From positions 62,001 through 126,000 of the forward strand of contig JAJYUZ010000001.1 of assembly GCA_021792255.1 (NCBI GenBank): a stretch of DNA of 64,000 bases. Reading direction: 5' to 3'. Within the stretch, counting starts at the first letter, position 1. Each line of letters starts with the position of its first letter. Source of the stretch: Thermoplasmata archaeon (lineage in GTDB: Archaea; Thermoplasmatota; Thermoplasmata; Thermoplasmatales; GCA-001856825). Positions 52,840-61,286 of the stretch are shown here, in pieces. A program made the position numbers and the translations under genes. The notes below the pieces were generated by a model. It made no database searches, was not told where the DNA came from, and saw only the letters and a list, made by a program, of their open reading frames with translations.

Positions 52840-53775
52840 ATGCAGGAAAGGTATAGAGTTCTGGGGAACACTCCTCTTATCCGCGCAGAGAAATTAGGTA
52901 AATTCCTTAATATTGAGGGACTGTACATTAAATATGAAGGATCAAATCCAACTGGGACTCAAAAAGACAGGGCGGCCTCAGTCCACATACTGGCGGCTAT
53001 ATCTGCGGGCTATGATACCATCGTAGTTGGTAGCTGCGGAAATTATGGAGCTTCGATCGCCTATTACGCTCATCTAAATCACTTAAAATCTCGTATTTAC
53101 ATTCCAAAGGAGTTCCATTCCCAACGGCTTGAGGAGATCGAAAAGAACTACGGAGCTACCTTGGTACTCGTGGAGGGCAAGTACGAAGACTCAGTCGAGG
53201 CAAGCAAGAGAGATGCCATCGCCAATTCTTGGTTTGATGGTAATGCTGGCGCCCATCCTGAACTTGGGCTTGAAGCATATTCGAAGATATCCTCAGAGAT
53301 CCACGACTCAATTGGGGAAGCGCCAGTGACGGTCTCAGTGCCTGTTGGAAATGGAACAACTCTGGCGGGGATATACTACGGTTTTGCTAATCAAAGAAAG
53401 CGGGGAGAGATTAAGAAAGTCCCACGGATGATTGCCGCAAGCACCGAAGGAGGAAATCCAGTGGTGGAGAGTTTTAAGAAAGGACTGAAGGAAATTACAG
53501 ACTTTCCCGTGGAGAAGATAAGAGAAACCGAAATCAACGAGGCCCTCGTAAATTATCATTCATACGACGGTGACTTGGCGTACAAAGCATTGCTTGAATC
53601 TGAAGGTTATGCAGAATACGTCACAGATGAAGATCTGATATCATACAAGGATATAGTGAGAGAATATGAGGGCATAGATCCATTGCCTCCTGCAGTCGCC
53701 TCCTTAGCTGCAACCGTTCGCGTGGTCGGGAAAGATAGGATATCGGGAATTCACGTTGCTATTTTGACCGGATAA
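52840..53775 (+). CDS. Threonine synthase-like PLP enzyme (fold type II)
   Basis: The protein has 311 residues. The cofactor lysine lies in EGSNPTGTQKDRAAS, followed by VVGSCGNYGASIAYYAH and the phosphate loop VPVGNGTTLAGIYYG. This is the threonine synthase/cysteate synthase group, but it is shorter than typical threonine synthases (about 350-400) and lacks the N-terminal CxxC-containing extension. The product is probably threonine or a related amino acid. It is convergent with the trmJ-like gene. Confidence 0.83.
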   Translation: MQERYRVLGNTPLIRAEKLGKFLNIEGLYIKYEGSNPTGTQKDRAASVHILAAISAGYDTIVVGSCGNYGASIAYYAHLNHLKSRIYIPKEFHSQRLEEIEKNYGATLVLVEGKYEDSVEASKRDAIANSWFDGNAGAHPELGLEAYSKISSEIHDSIGEAPVTVSVPVGNGTTLAGIYYGFANQRKRGEIKKVPRMIAASTEGGNPVVESFKKGLKEITDFPVEKIRETEINEALVNYHSYDGDLAYKALLESEGYAEYVTDEDLISYKDIVREYEGIDPLPPAVASLAATVRVVGKDRISGIHVAILTG

Positions 53776-53803
53776 TCGATCCGGGGCCCGTGCGTAATGT
53801 CTA

Positions 53804-54502
53804 TCAGTTCTTCACTGCATCCTTGTGACTGCAACCAATAGCTCCCATCAATATTCTGTACTCGTAGGGGGAGATGGTTGCTCTCGAAATTACTCTTCTA
53901 AAGAGCAGACTAGTCTTCCCAATTCTGTGCTTTGGATAGTTATTTTCTATAAGGGACTCTTTAAACTTCTCTATCAGTCTGTCGTTCTCCTCTCTGGTTA
54001 TTGTCTCTTTACCCTTCGTCTTTTTACCTCCGAAAATTTCGTAGAAAAGGATCGCAGCAGCGCTCGAAACATTTAGTATTGGGTACTCTTCGGCTGCTGG
54101 TATGTGAACGAAGAAATCGCACATCGCTAATTCCTCGTTCGTCAGACCGATATCCTCTCTTCCGAGAACAATCCCGACCTTCCCTTTAATTTTCGACGAT
54201 AATTCAACGAATCCTCTTAGATCAAAATAATTTCGGAGAACCTCTTTCGGAGATTCACTCTTTACTCCTGAAGTACCGACAACGTATTCAAGATCGCTAA
54301 TAGCTTCATTCAACGAAGTGACCTTAGAACACTTGATCAGTATTTCATTTCCCTTCATTGAACGAAATAAGTCTTCGCTGGGAATTCTGTTGGTATTCAC
54401 CACTGTCAAATCGCTTAGTCCAAAGTTTTTCATGAGCCTTGCAATCGCGCCTAGATTTCCAGGATTCTTGGGTTCAACTACGATAATCCTAACGGACAGC
54501 AC
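53804..54502 (-). CDS. TrmJ-like SPOUT RNA methyltransferase
   Basis: The protein has 232 residues. The SPOUT/TrmH family-1 motifs are VEPKNPGNLGAIARLMKNFG, GIVLGREDIGLTNEELAMCD and the knot end AEEYPILNVSSAAAILFYE. TrmJ-type enzymes 2'-O-methylate position 32 of tRNA. A C-terminal helical extension of about 80 residues is normal for TrmJ. It is divergent from folC across a 55-base promoter region. Confidence 0.9.
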   Translation of the reverse strand: MLSVRIIVVEPKNPGNLGAIARLMKNFGLSDLTVVNTNRIPSEDLFRSMKGNEILIKCSKVTSLNEAISDLEYVVGTSGVKSESPKEVLRNYFDLRGFVELSSKIKGKVGIVLGREDIGLTNEELAMCDFFVHIPAAEEYPILNVSSAAAILFYEIFGGKKTKGKETITREENDRLIEKFKESLIENNYPKHRIGKTSLLFRRVISRATISPYEYRILMGAIGCSHKDAVKN

Positions 54503-54557
54503 AATCCTAATTTTGAACGTAAATAAACCTTTTTACTTATGACTATCTTCACTTCTA

Positions 54558-55871
54558 ATGGATGGGGAGAAATTCCTATTTTCACTCTCAAGATTTGGCA
54601 TTAAGTTGGGGTTGGGCCCAACGACTGCTTTTGCCAAATTGCTAGGGGACCCTCAAAACAGATTCAGGAGCATTCACGTTGCAGGCTCGAATGGAAAGGG
54701 ATCTACCACTACTTATCTCTACAGAATTCTGAAAAAGCGTTACTTTACAGGGTTGTACACTTCGCCGCATCTGCGAAGATTTTCTGAAAGAATCATTGCT
54801 GGTGATGAAGAAATACCGTCCACTTTCATAGACGAGTTTGTGACAAAGCACAAATCGATTATTGAGTACAACGGAGAAGATACTCAGCTCACTTTCTTTG
54901 AGTACACAACTAACATGGCGTTCGACTTCTTTAGTAAAAAGGGAGTTCAGTTTGCAGCAGTAGAAGTCGGACTGGGAGGAAGACTTGATTCCACCAACAT
55001 ACTGACTCCTGACGTATCAGTTATAACGAGTATTTCTCTCGAACACGCAGACAAGCTTGGAGGGAGCATAGAATACATTGCGAGAGAGAAAGGGGGAATA
55101 ATCAAAAAAGGCGTACCGCTCGTTATCGGGAAAGTTCCTGAAGTCGCCAATGAAATCTTCCAAGGTATTGCAAAACAAAATGAATCGCCCGTTAAGCAAG
55201 TGAAGGATTGTTCTGTAAGAAATCTTGATTTCTCACTTTCTGGCACGAGATTTGAACTTGACACACAGTCCAACAAATATGATGTCGAGTTGAAGGCGCT
55301 TGGAGAGCATCAAGTGAACAACTCCATTGCCGCCATCCTGGCGTGCGAGTCCATAAGCAATCCTCCCGATGCAGGCGAAATACTTCACGGATTGAAAGAA
55401 GACCAGATATCTGGTCGATTCGAAGTCAGAAGGAGAGATCCGTTGATGATTTTAGATGGTGCACACAATTCTGAAGCTTCCAGAGTTCTCAGTTCGAACA
55501 TCAAGAAGTACTCGATAAACGATCCTCTTATTGTCCTTGGAGTACTTAGGGATAAGAATACCTATAACATTTTACAAAACTTATCAGAAGTTGCTGATAG
55601 CGTACTGATAACAGAACCAAACGAGCCAGAAAGAAAAAAAGATAGCGAAGATCTGAAGAGAGAAGCTAAGTTATTTTTCAAAGACGTTGAAGTGGAAAAG
55701 GTTCCGGCAAAAGCTTTAGATGCGGCGATTAATTCTAGGAGAAATACAATAGTAACTGGCTCCCTATATCTGGTCGGAGAGATGGAACTGTTGCTCGATG
55801 ACAAAGAAAAATCAGTTAGCCTTCCAGTGGAAGAAGAGGAACTTCGAAAGAGTCCAGAACTGATTGAATAA
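54558..55871 (+). CDS. folC: Folylpolyglutamate/dihydrofolate synthase (FolC)
   Basis: The protein has 437 residues. The Mur-ligase fold shows HVAGSNGKGSTTTYLYRIL, LYTSPHLRRFSERI, GLGGRLDSTN and DGAHNSEASRVL, all typical FolC motifs. It adds glutamate to folates, or to related pterins in archaea. The last dozen codons (SLPVEEEELRK...) overlap an origin-recognition-box-like element, so the reading frame and a DNA-binding site share the same bases. Confidence 0.92.
   Translation: MDGEKFLFSLSRFGIKLGLGPTTAFAKLLGDPQNRFRSIHVAGSNGKGSTTTYLYRILKKRYFTGLYTSPHLRRFSERIIAGDEEIPSTFIDEFVTKHKSIIEYNGEDTQLTFFEYTTNMAFDFFSKKGVQFAAVEVGLGGRLDSTNILTPDVSVITSISLEHADKLGGSIEYIAREKGGIIKKGVPLVIGKVPEVANEIFQGIAKQNESPVKQVKDCSVRNLDFSLSGTRFELDTQSNKYDVELKALGEHQVNNSIAAILACESISNPPDAGEILHGLKEDQISGRFEVRRRDPLMILDGAHNSEASRVLSSNIKKYSINDPLIVLGVLRDKNTYNILQNLSEVADSVLITEPNEPERKKDSEDLKREAKLFFKDVEVEKVPAKALDAAINSRRNTIVTGSLYLVGEMELLLDDKEKSVSLPVEEEELRKSPELIE
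55821..55841 (+). promoter_or_regulatory. Origin recognition box-like element 1
   Basis: TTCCAGTGGAAGAAGAGGAA contains the dyad TTCCA-GTGGAA followed by a purine-rich tract with GG, the layout of archaeal Orc1/Cdc6 binding sites (ORB). It lies inside the 3' end of folC and has the same orientation as the second element 68 bases downstream. Confidence 0.5.
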
Positions 55872-55888
55872 GAAATCTAGCTTACCGT

Positions 55889-55911
55889 TTTCCAGTGGAA
55901 AGAGAGGGGAC
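55889..55911 (+). promoter_or_regulatory. Origin recognition box-like element 2
   Basis: TCCAGTGGAAAGAGAGGGGA matches the archaeal ORB plan closely: the dyad core TTCCAGTGGAA followed by a G-string AGGGG. It lies in the intergenic region directly upstream of the canonical cdc6 gene, the usual place for an archaeal origin. Confidence 0.7.
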
Positions 55912-55924
55912 TGCATGAAGTGCC

Positions 55925-55990
55925 AGCTATTTATTCGTTTTGGTAAAAGACCTGATAAGAAACGGTTTTAATAAAGAAAATTTTTGACGG
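55925..55990. other. Predicted replication origin, AT-rich unwinding stretch
   Basis: Between ORB element 2 and the cdc6 ATG is an AT-rich stretch (GCTATTTATTCGTTTTGG, TTTTAATAAAGAAAATTTTT). With the two ORB-like elements beside it, it could be the duplex-unwinding element. It also contains the cdc6 TATA box (TTTTAATAAA, about 29 bases before the ATG). Confidence 0.55.
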
Positions 55991-55999
55991 TAGTATAAC

Positions 56000-57256
56000 A
56001 TGAGCAGTTCATCTAAAAACTTATTCGAAAAGTTCACTTATGCCTCTCTAATCGTTAAGGGGCAGAGGCAAGCGTTAGAGCCTGGATTTGTCCCAGATCG
56101 GCTTCCGCACAGAGAAAAAGAAGCGGAACAACTCGCAGAGATAATTTCTCCTTCACTCAAGAATTTCAAACCATCCAATGTAATTATTTTCGGCAAACCT
56201 GGAGTAGGGAAGACTAGTGTGGTCAAGTTTGTCGAAGGCGAGATATACAAGGCAATGCAGTCAAGACTTGACGTAAGAATCAAACTTATCGACGTGAACT
56301 GCGGAGTCGTTGACAACCCCTACGGAGTCCTTTTGGCGGTCGGCGATGGTCTCCTAGAAACGTGGGAGGAAAAACTCCCATTTACCGGATGGCCACTGGA
56401 TAAACTTTACGCGACCGTGCTCGACAAAGTCAAGAACTTTGCTGGTATAGCGATCATAGTTCTGGACGAAATAGACAAGCTCGTGAAAAAGAGCGGAGAC
56501 TCAGTTCTCTATCAGCTTCTGAGGATAAACGAAGTGACAAAGGAAGGCAGAGTGTGCTTACTGGGCATAAGCAACGATCTACGGTTTACAGAATATTTGG
56601 ATCCAAGAGTCAAGAGCAGACTCATAGAGGAGACTATGGTTTTCAACCCCTACAATGCTTCCCAAATATATGACATACTTAGAGACAGATCTCTTTACGC
56701 CGGGATAGCGGACTCAATTGACGAGTCTGCCATGAAAACTTGTGCGGCGCTAGCGGCTCAGGAGCATGGAGATGCAAGAAGGGCGATAGATATGCTCAGA
56801 ATCGCGGTCGAATTGACAGAAAAGGGAAGCGAGAAGAGGATACTGGACGATACGATATATGAGGCCAAAAAGAAGCTGGAAAGGGATGTAGTAGTCGAGA
56901 CAGTCTCTACTCTACCGTTGCACAGCAAGTTAGTTCTCTTCTCAATTTCTCTCATCGACGAGATAAAGAGCGGAGGAAGTTCTACGATGGGAGAATTTTA
57001 TGACCTCTACGAAAAGATTGCTGACAGGATGGGACTCAGCAGTCTCACTCAGAGAAGAGTAGCGGACATAATAGGCGAATTGACGAATCTTGGTCTCGTA
57101 GATTCCAAAGTCCAGAGTTTTGGAAGGTATGGAAGGACCACAACAGCTACACTCAATTACAGTTCTTCTAAGATCAAGGATATCCTTCTCAGCGATGAAA
57201 TCTTGATGCAGCTCAAGGACGTTAAACCTTCACAGAAATCTCTGCCCGTTTCATAA
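56000..57256 (+). CDS. cdc6: Orc1/Cdc6 replication initiator
   Basis: The protein has 418 residues, the normal length. The N-terminal PDRLPHREKEAEQLAEII is the Orc1/Cdc6 entry motif, and the Walker A is IIFGKPGVGKTSVVK. The Walker B is IIVLDEIDKL, sensor 1 is LLGISNDLRF, sensor 2 is HGDARRAIDMLR, and a C-terminal winged helix completes it. It binds ORB elements and loads MCM. It sits immediately downstream of two ORB-like sites, so it is probably the cognate initiator and autoregulated. Confidence 0.95.
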   Translation: MSSSSKNLFEKFTYASLIVKGQRQALEPGFVPDRLPHREKEAEQLAEIISPSLKNFKPSNVIIFGKPGVGKTSVVKFVEGEIYKAMQSRLDVRIKLIDVNCGVVDNPYGVLLAVGDGLLETWEEKLPFTGWPLDKLYATVLDKVKNFAGIAIIVLDEIDKLVKKSGDSVLYQLLRINEVTKEGRVCLLGISNDLRFTEYLDPRVKSRLIEETMVFNPYNASQIYDILRDRSLYAGIADSIDESAMKTCAALAAQEHGDARRAIDMLRIAVELTEKGSEKRILDDTIYEAKKKLERDVVVETVSTLPLHSKLVLFSISLIDEIKSGGSSTMGEFYDLYEKIADRMGLSSLTQRRVADIIGELTNLGLVDSKVQSFGRYGRTTTATLNYSSSKIKDILLSDEILMQLKDVKPSQKSLPVS

Positions 57257-57283
57257 ATCTATATATCTTTGGCATAATCGGGT

Positions 57284-57832
57284 ATGGTGAAGGCGAAGGC
57301 GATTCTGATAATAGGCATGCCTGGTTCCGGCAAGGACGAGTTCGCTATGGTCGCAAGGGAAATGGGCATCGAAGTAATCAACATGGGAGATATCGTAAGG
57401 GAGTTCACTTCCGGCACCGGAGTGAGCATATCGATGAGTGGTGAGATCGCCTCAAAGGAACGAAAGAATCATGGGATGGACATATGGGCCAAGCGAACGA
57501 TTGAAAAGGTAAAAAGCAACTTTGTAGTGGTGGAAGGCATAAGGAATGTCGAGGAGATAGTCAGATTTAGAAAGGACATGGAGATCGGCCTTGTGGTTGG
57601 GATATCATCTGGAAGGGACAATAGGTTCAGTCGTCTACTCAAGAGAGGAAGAGAGGACGATCCTAGAAACATAGACGAATTTTCTGTCAGGGAGAAAAGA
57701 GAACTGAACTGGGGGATAGGAGAAGCACTAGCGACTGCGGATCGCTATATATGTAACGACTCCACCATTCAAGAATTCAGAGAGAAAGTCAGAGAATTTC
57801 TCAAGGGACACATAGTTCAAGAAAGTTCTTAA
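57284..57832 (+). CDS. UPF0200 family nucleotide kinase-like protein
   Basis: The protein has 182 residues. The P-loop is IIGMPGSGKDEFA, followed by GDIVREFT and the LID-like RFSRLLKRGREDDPRNIDEF. This is the archaeal UPF0200 (dephospho-CoA kinase/AAA-like) group with unknown substrate. A CTATATAT box lies about 22-25 bases before the ATG, so it is almost leaderless. Its last 32 bases overlap the convergent guaAA gene. Confidence 0.88.
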   Translation: MVKAKAILIIGMPGSGKDEFAMVAREMGIEVINMGDIVREFTSGTGVSISMSGEIASKERKNHGMDIWAKRTIEKVKSNFVVVEGIRNVEEIVRFRKDMEIGLVVGISSGRDNRFSRLLKRGREDDPRNIDEFSVREKRELNWGIGEALATADRYICNDSTIQEFREKVREFLKGHIVQESS

Positions 57833-58379
57833 AAATATTTTTCCCAAATTGGGTATGCTCAACCTCGGGATGAAATTGCAGAGCGTATCTCTTTTCGTAG
57901 GTATTTGCCATAGCCTGTACCTTACACGTCTCGGACGATGCGAGTAGCTGGAATCCAGGCGGGATGCTCTTAATTTCATCGTTATGACTCTCCCAGGCAA
58001 AGAACTTTTTAGGGACTCCCCTCAGTATAGAATTTTCTTCCGATATGGATATCTCCACTCTTCCAAATTCTGGGTGAATTGCTGGCATGACATTTGAACC
58101 GTAGTGCATTCCCATGAATTGTGCGCCTGCGCATATCCCAAGAATCGGAATCTTAAGCTTATCAAGATACTGGGCAGTTTTTCCCAGCCTGAAACTTTCA
58201 TATGCGATTGAAGGGGCTCCTCCTGAGAGAACGATGCCATCCGCATCGCTGATTTCATCTATTTCAGACTCGTTGCTCTTGATTTCACAATCAACCTCCA
58301 GATCCCGAAGAACTCGCCACTCTCTGTGCGTCCACTGACCACCATTGTCCATGACGTATATCTTCAAACTTTCTGCCAC
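57801..58379 (-). CDS. guaAA: GMP synthase glutaminase subunit A
   Basis: The protein has 192 residues with a GTG start. It is a class I glutaminase: YVMDNGGQWTHREWR at the start, nucleophile motif GICAGAQFMG, and the His-Glu end LQFHPEVEHTQFGKNI. In archaea GMP synthase is split, and this subunit supplies ammonia to the ATP-pyrophosphatase subunit encoded elsewhere. The GTG follows the TrmB-type gene's TGA by one base, with GAGGTG as ribosome-binding site, so the two are co-transcribed. Confidence 0.95.
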   Translation of the reverse strand: MAESLKIYVMDNGGQWTHREWRVLRDLEVDCEIKSNESEIDEISDADGIVLSGGAPSIAYESFRLGKTAQYLDKLKIPILGICAGAQFMGMHYGSNVMPAIHPEFGRVEISISEENSILRGVPKKFFAWESHNDEIKSIPPGFQLLASSETCKVQAMANTYEKRYALQFHPEVEHTQFGKNIFKNFLELCVP

Positions 58380-58380
58380 C

Positions 58381-59088
58381 TCATATCTTTCTGCTCATCA
58401 GCATGTCAATGTAGCTATTGATATGCTCAGCGAGCAACGGGTTGTCTGTAAAACCACACGCAGATAGATCAGGAGCTGCTATAAGCGCCCTTACCCCGTC
58501 AGAGACCATATCTGTTGCGATCAGGGAATTATTCCTGAAAACTCTCGTTCCCTGGGGTACCCGTTGGTTATCTGGGGCTACAATTGAAACGGAGACGTTT
58601 CTCGTGATTGCAGACTCGATCTCCTTTACTAGCTCCTGCCGAAGCTCCCTGAGCTTTGGTGTAGAAATCGAGGCAAACCTCTCAGCTGCGTTTAGGACTT
58701 CTTTCATCTTTTCAAGAACTCTCTCCTTTCCGTAAATTGTGTATATCAACTGCGGAAGGCCCTGTTGCGTAAGCAGTTCGCTCATATCGGTGAGCTTCTC
58801 GAAGAGAATATCTAGATTCTTGGAGAAATTTTTTCTGATTTCATAGACATTTTTTGCCTTGAAGACCTTGGGCCTTCCTTCCAAAGAGGTGATGAATCCT
58901 CTCTCCTCGAGTTTCTCCAGAACCTTATAAGTGGAAGTTCTCGGAATTTTAGCAGTCATAGCTATTGTATCCGGTGTGCTAGCACCCAATAGTATTAGCG
59001 CAAGGAACCCCCTTAACTCGTAGTCTGTCATTGCGAAACTCTCGAAGTATTTCGACACTTCCGAAAGTTCTTTTTCAAAATCTTCCAT
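58381..59088 (-). CDS. TrmB-family transcriptional regulator
   Basis: The protein has 235 residues. The N-terminal winged helix (LLGASTPDTIAMTAKIPRTS, then YKVLEKLEERGFITS) is the TrmB DNA-binding domain, followed by a coiled-coil segment and a PLD-like C-terminal domain (ERFASISTPKLRELRQELVKEI). TrmB proteins sense sugars or metabolites and control operons nearby. Its gene is upstream of guaAA on the same strand and divergent from the tRNA-thiolation gene. The target is unknown. Confidence 0.87.
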   Translation of the reverse strand: MEDFEKELSEVSKYFESFAMTDYELRGFLALILLGASTPDTIAMTAKIPRTSTYKVLEKLEERGFITSLEGRPKVFKAKNVYEIRKNFSKNLDILFEKLTDMSELLTQQGLPQLIYTIYGKERVLEKMKEVLNAAERFASISTPKLRELRQELVKEIESAITRNVSVSIVAPDNQRVPQGTRVFRNNSLIATDMVSDGVRALIAAPDLSACGFTDNPLLAEHINSYIDMLMSRKI

Positions 59089-59135
59089 GGGTAATAATAA
59101 AAAAGGCTTTTATAATTTTTTTCACTACAAGGACG

Positions 59136-60047
59136 ATGAAATGTTCCTTATGCAATAATGATGCGGTGGTGTTCCTAAAGTACAGCGGGAGTCATCTGTG
59201 TGATAAACACTTCACCAAATTCTTTCAAAAGAGAGTGAACTTAGAGTTCAGGAACGAATTAAGAATTAAGAGACCTATTAAAATAGGAGTGGCCCTTTCA
59301 GGGGGAAAGGATAGTTCTGTTGCTCTTTATGAGACAGAAAGAGTATTTGGAAAGAGGAGAGATGTAAGCATCGTTGCGCTCACCATCGATGAGGGGATCA
59401 AATCTTACAGGCCAGAGACAATTCGAACCGCCGAATCCTTAACTAAGAAACTCGGTGTAGAACACCGGATCCTAAAGATAGAAGACAGTTTTGGAACAAG
59501 CATGGATTTGGTGTCCGAGGGCGGAAGGCTCTCTCCGTGCAGTTACTGTGGCGTTTTTCGGAGGAAATTGATTAACACTGCGGGGATAGAAGAAAACGTC
59601 GATTACATGGTCACTGGACTAAATCTGGATGATACTGCCCAATCAGTAATGATGAACATCGTCAGGGGAGATATCTCAAGGTTGAGCAGGATGGGCCCTC
59701 ACAGTCAGGTCAAGGGTGGGCTCGTTCCCAGGCTTCAACCACTGCGTAAGATCCCAGAGAAGGAAGTAATGCTCTATGCAATTTTACAGGGTATCGATTT
59801 CTCCCACTCAGTCTGCCCTTACGCTGATCAGGCAATTAGAAACGAATTCAGAGAGTCAATAGACAGGTGGGAGGAACGTTCTCCTGGGACAAAATACTCG
59901 ATTATCAATTCATTCGATAAGATAAGAGCCCTGATACCATCGGAGCAAGACATCAAGATAGGCAAGTGTAAAGTATGCGGATCTCCCACGCCCGGCGACG
60001 TATGTCAGAGTTGTTCCTTCGAAATGGAGATAAGAACATGGACGTGA
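59136..60047 (+). CDS. TtcA/Ncs6-like tRNA thiolation protein
   Basis: The track starts at 59031, but the first family residues MKCSLCNNDAVVFLKYSG begin at the ATG at 59136 (303 residues), after an AAGGA. The PP-loop is VALSGGKDSSVALYE. An N-terminal zinc finger, SPCSYCGVFRR and a C-terminal CKVCGSPTPGDVCQSC complete the TtcA/Ncs6 pattern, which uses Fe-S or Zn to thiolate tRNA. The target is probably the wobble U34 of Lys, Glu and Gln tRNAs (Ncs6) or C32 (TtcA). The C-terminal Cys arrangement favours the archaeal Ncs6-type group. Confidence 0.9.
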   Translation: MKCSLCNNDAVVFLKYSGSHLCDKHFTKFFQKRVNLEFRNELRIKRPIKIGVALSGGKDSSVALYETERVFGKRRDVSIVALTIDEGIKSYRPETIRTAESLTKKLGVEHRILKIEDSFGTSMDLVSEGGRLSPCSYCGVFRRKLINTAGIEENVDYMVTGLNLDDTAQSVMMNIVRGDISRLSRMGPHSQVKGGLVPRLQPLRKIPEKEVMLYAILQGIDFSHSVCPYADQAIRNEFRESIDRWEERSPGTKYSIINSFDKIRALIPSEQDIKIGKCKVCGSPTPGDVCQSCSFEMEIRTWT

Positions 60048-60520
60048 CTTTAGGAATCATCGCACTCTTTTTGGCATTATTTGTAGGTTTTTTGGCTAGG
60101 TACCTTATCCTAACTAGCAGGAAGAAAAAGTCAAACTTTCTCTACAAGGACTTGAAGGTGATAACATCAGAGGGTACAAATCCCGGTTTGATGGTGTATT
60201 TGATTTCTATAGCAACTGCTATTATCGGTCCATTTTCCTATAGGCTATACCCTTTGAACGACCTGTCTTATATGCTTGCGAACGTAATTGCTGCACTATT
60301 CTTCGTAGTTTTCTATCCTCCTTACGCGCCCGTTACAGGGTTTGCGACCATAGACGTCGTGGAGAAGGATGGAGTCAAATTTTGCATAGTGGGTAAGGTA
60401 ATGAACAGGAAGTACAAGGTTCAGTCAATCTCCGAGCAACCCAAGTTCGAAATAGTCGTTGAGTTCAGAAGAAACAGGTTGATATTCGAGGTCACGGATC
60501 AGTCCTCTTCCCAGCGGTAA
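60038..60520 (+). CDS. DUF2101-like membrane protein
   Basis: I use the ATG at 60038 (160 residues) preceded by GGAGATAAG, rather than the track start at 59975 inside the previous gene. There are three hydrophobic segments: residues 5-24, 49-68 and 77-96. A soluble beta-rich C-terminal domain follows (FATIDVVEKDGVKFCIVGKVM). I do not recognise the family with confidence. It overlaps the thiolation gene by 10 bases and so is co-expressed. Confidence 0.65.
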   Translation: MDVTLGIIALFLALFVGFLARYLILTSRKKKSNFLYKDLKVITSEGTNPGLMVYLISIATAIIGPFSYRLYPLNDLSYMLANVIAALFFVVFYPPYAPVTGFATIDVVEKDGVKFCIVGKVMNRKYKVQSISEQPKFEIVVEFRRNRLIFEVTDQSSSQR

Positions 60521-61142
60521 GTTTGGTGATTACCCTGACGGCCGAATTCATGTATTTTTCATCCATTATGTAAGTCACATCGTTGTAGAATGAAGCCACC
60601 TGGTAAACATTTATTCCGTTTACCGCGAGGATCGATGAGACGTAAGCCACATATCCTCGCAATTTTTCGATGATTAATGGTGAAATTACTACCAACTCAC
60701 CCAGATCATCCCTGAATGAGAGAATTTCCTCAGGTGGGAATTGTTTCCTAACCTCGGGGGTATTCTTCTTGTCAACAACAATAACTATTCCCTGACTTCC
60801 CTGGACTATTCTTATCTTTCCCCCAGAACCAAAGATCTCGCTGTAAATATTTGAGACCTTCTCAAAGTTGTCGGCTGAATTTCTAACGGTCAAATTCGTC
60901 ATCGAATAGAATGCCTCAATTCTCGACTCGTTTAAAGCTGATTTATAAGCGGACTCGAGTGATGGATTTCTCTCAGGATACCTCTTTATCGCGGCCAATA
61001 CTGCATTGAAATTTTGGGTCTTCAGTTGCTTCATCAAGTACATGGCGAGAGAAGAGTAATTGACTATCCCAGACTGGAGAGCATCCATTGCGCAAGGATT
61101 AGATGATAGATATTCAGAGACCCTCCTGCTAATTCTTTCCAT
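60492..61142 (-). CDS. ACT-domain-like regulatory protein
   Basis: The protein has 216 residues. An N-terminal helical region (MERISRRVSEYLSSNPCAMDAL, then YSSLAMYLMKQL) looks like a winged helix. The C-terminal part (LRGYVAYVSSILAVNGINVYQVASFYND, then YIMDEKYMNSAVRVI) is a typical ACT fold that binds amino acids. A regulatory role in amino-acid metabolism is likely. Its 3' end overlaps the membrane protein gene by 29 bases. Confidence 0.72.
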   Translation of the reverse strand: MERISRRVSEYLSSNPCAMDALQSGIVNYSSLAMYLMKQLKTQNFNAVLAAIKRYPERNPSLESAYKSALNESRIEAFYSMTNLTVRNSADNFEKVSNIYSEIFGSGGKIRIVQGSQGIVIVVDKKNTPEVRKQFPPEEILSFRDDLGELVVISPLIIEKLRGYVAYVSSILAVNGINVYQVASFYNDVTYIMDEKYMNSAVRVITKLTAGKRTDP

Positions 61143-61286
61143 GATTGAAGATAAATTCCATCTTAAAAAGTTAGTTCTTCAGTCTCCTCGTCCTTCACCC
61201 GATCGTCAGAAAGGGTAAGTGATTAAGTAAAGGGCCCGGGTAAGCTGACCGTATAACTAAAATCGCTAAATTGAATTAAGATAACC

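Noticed and set aside
61225-61262. GGGCCCGGGTAAGCTGACC as a tRNA remnant
   Set aside because: It resembles the first bases of the tRNA-Lys gene but cannot form D, anticodon or T arms.
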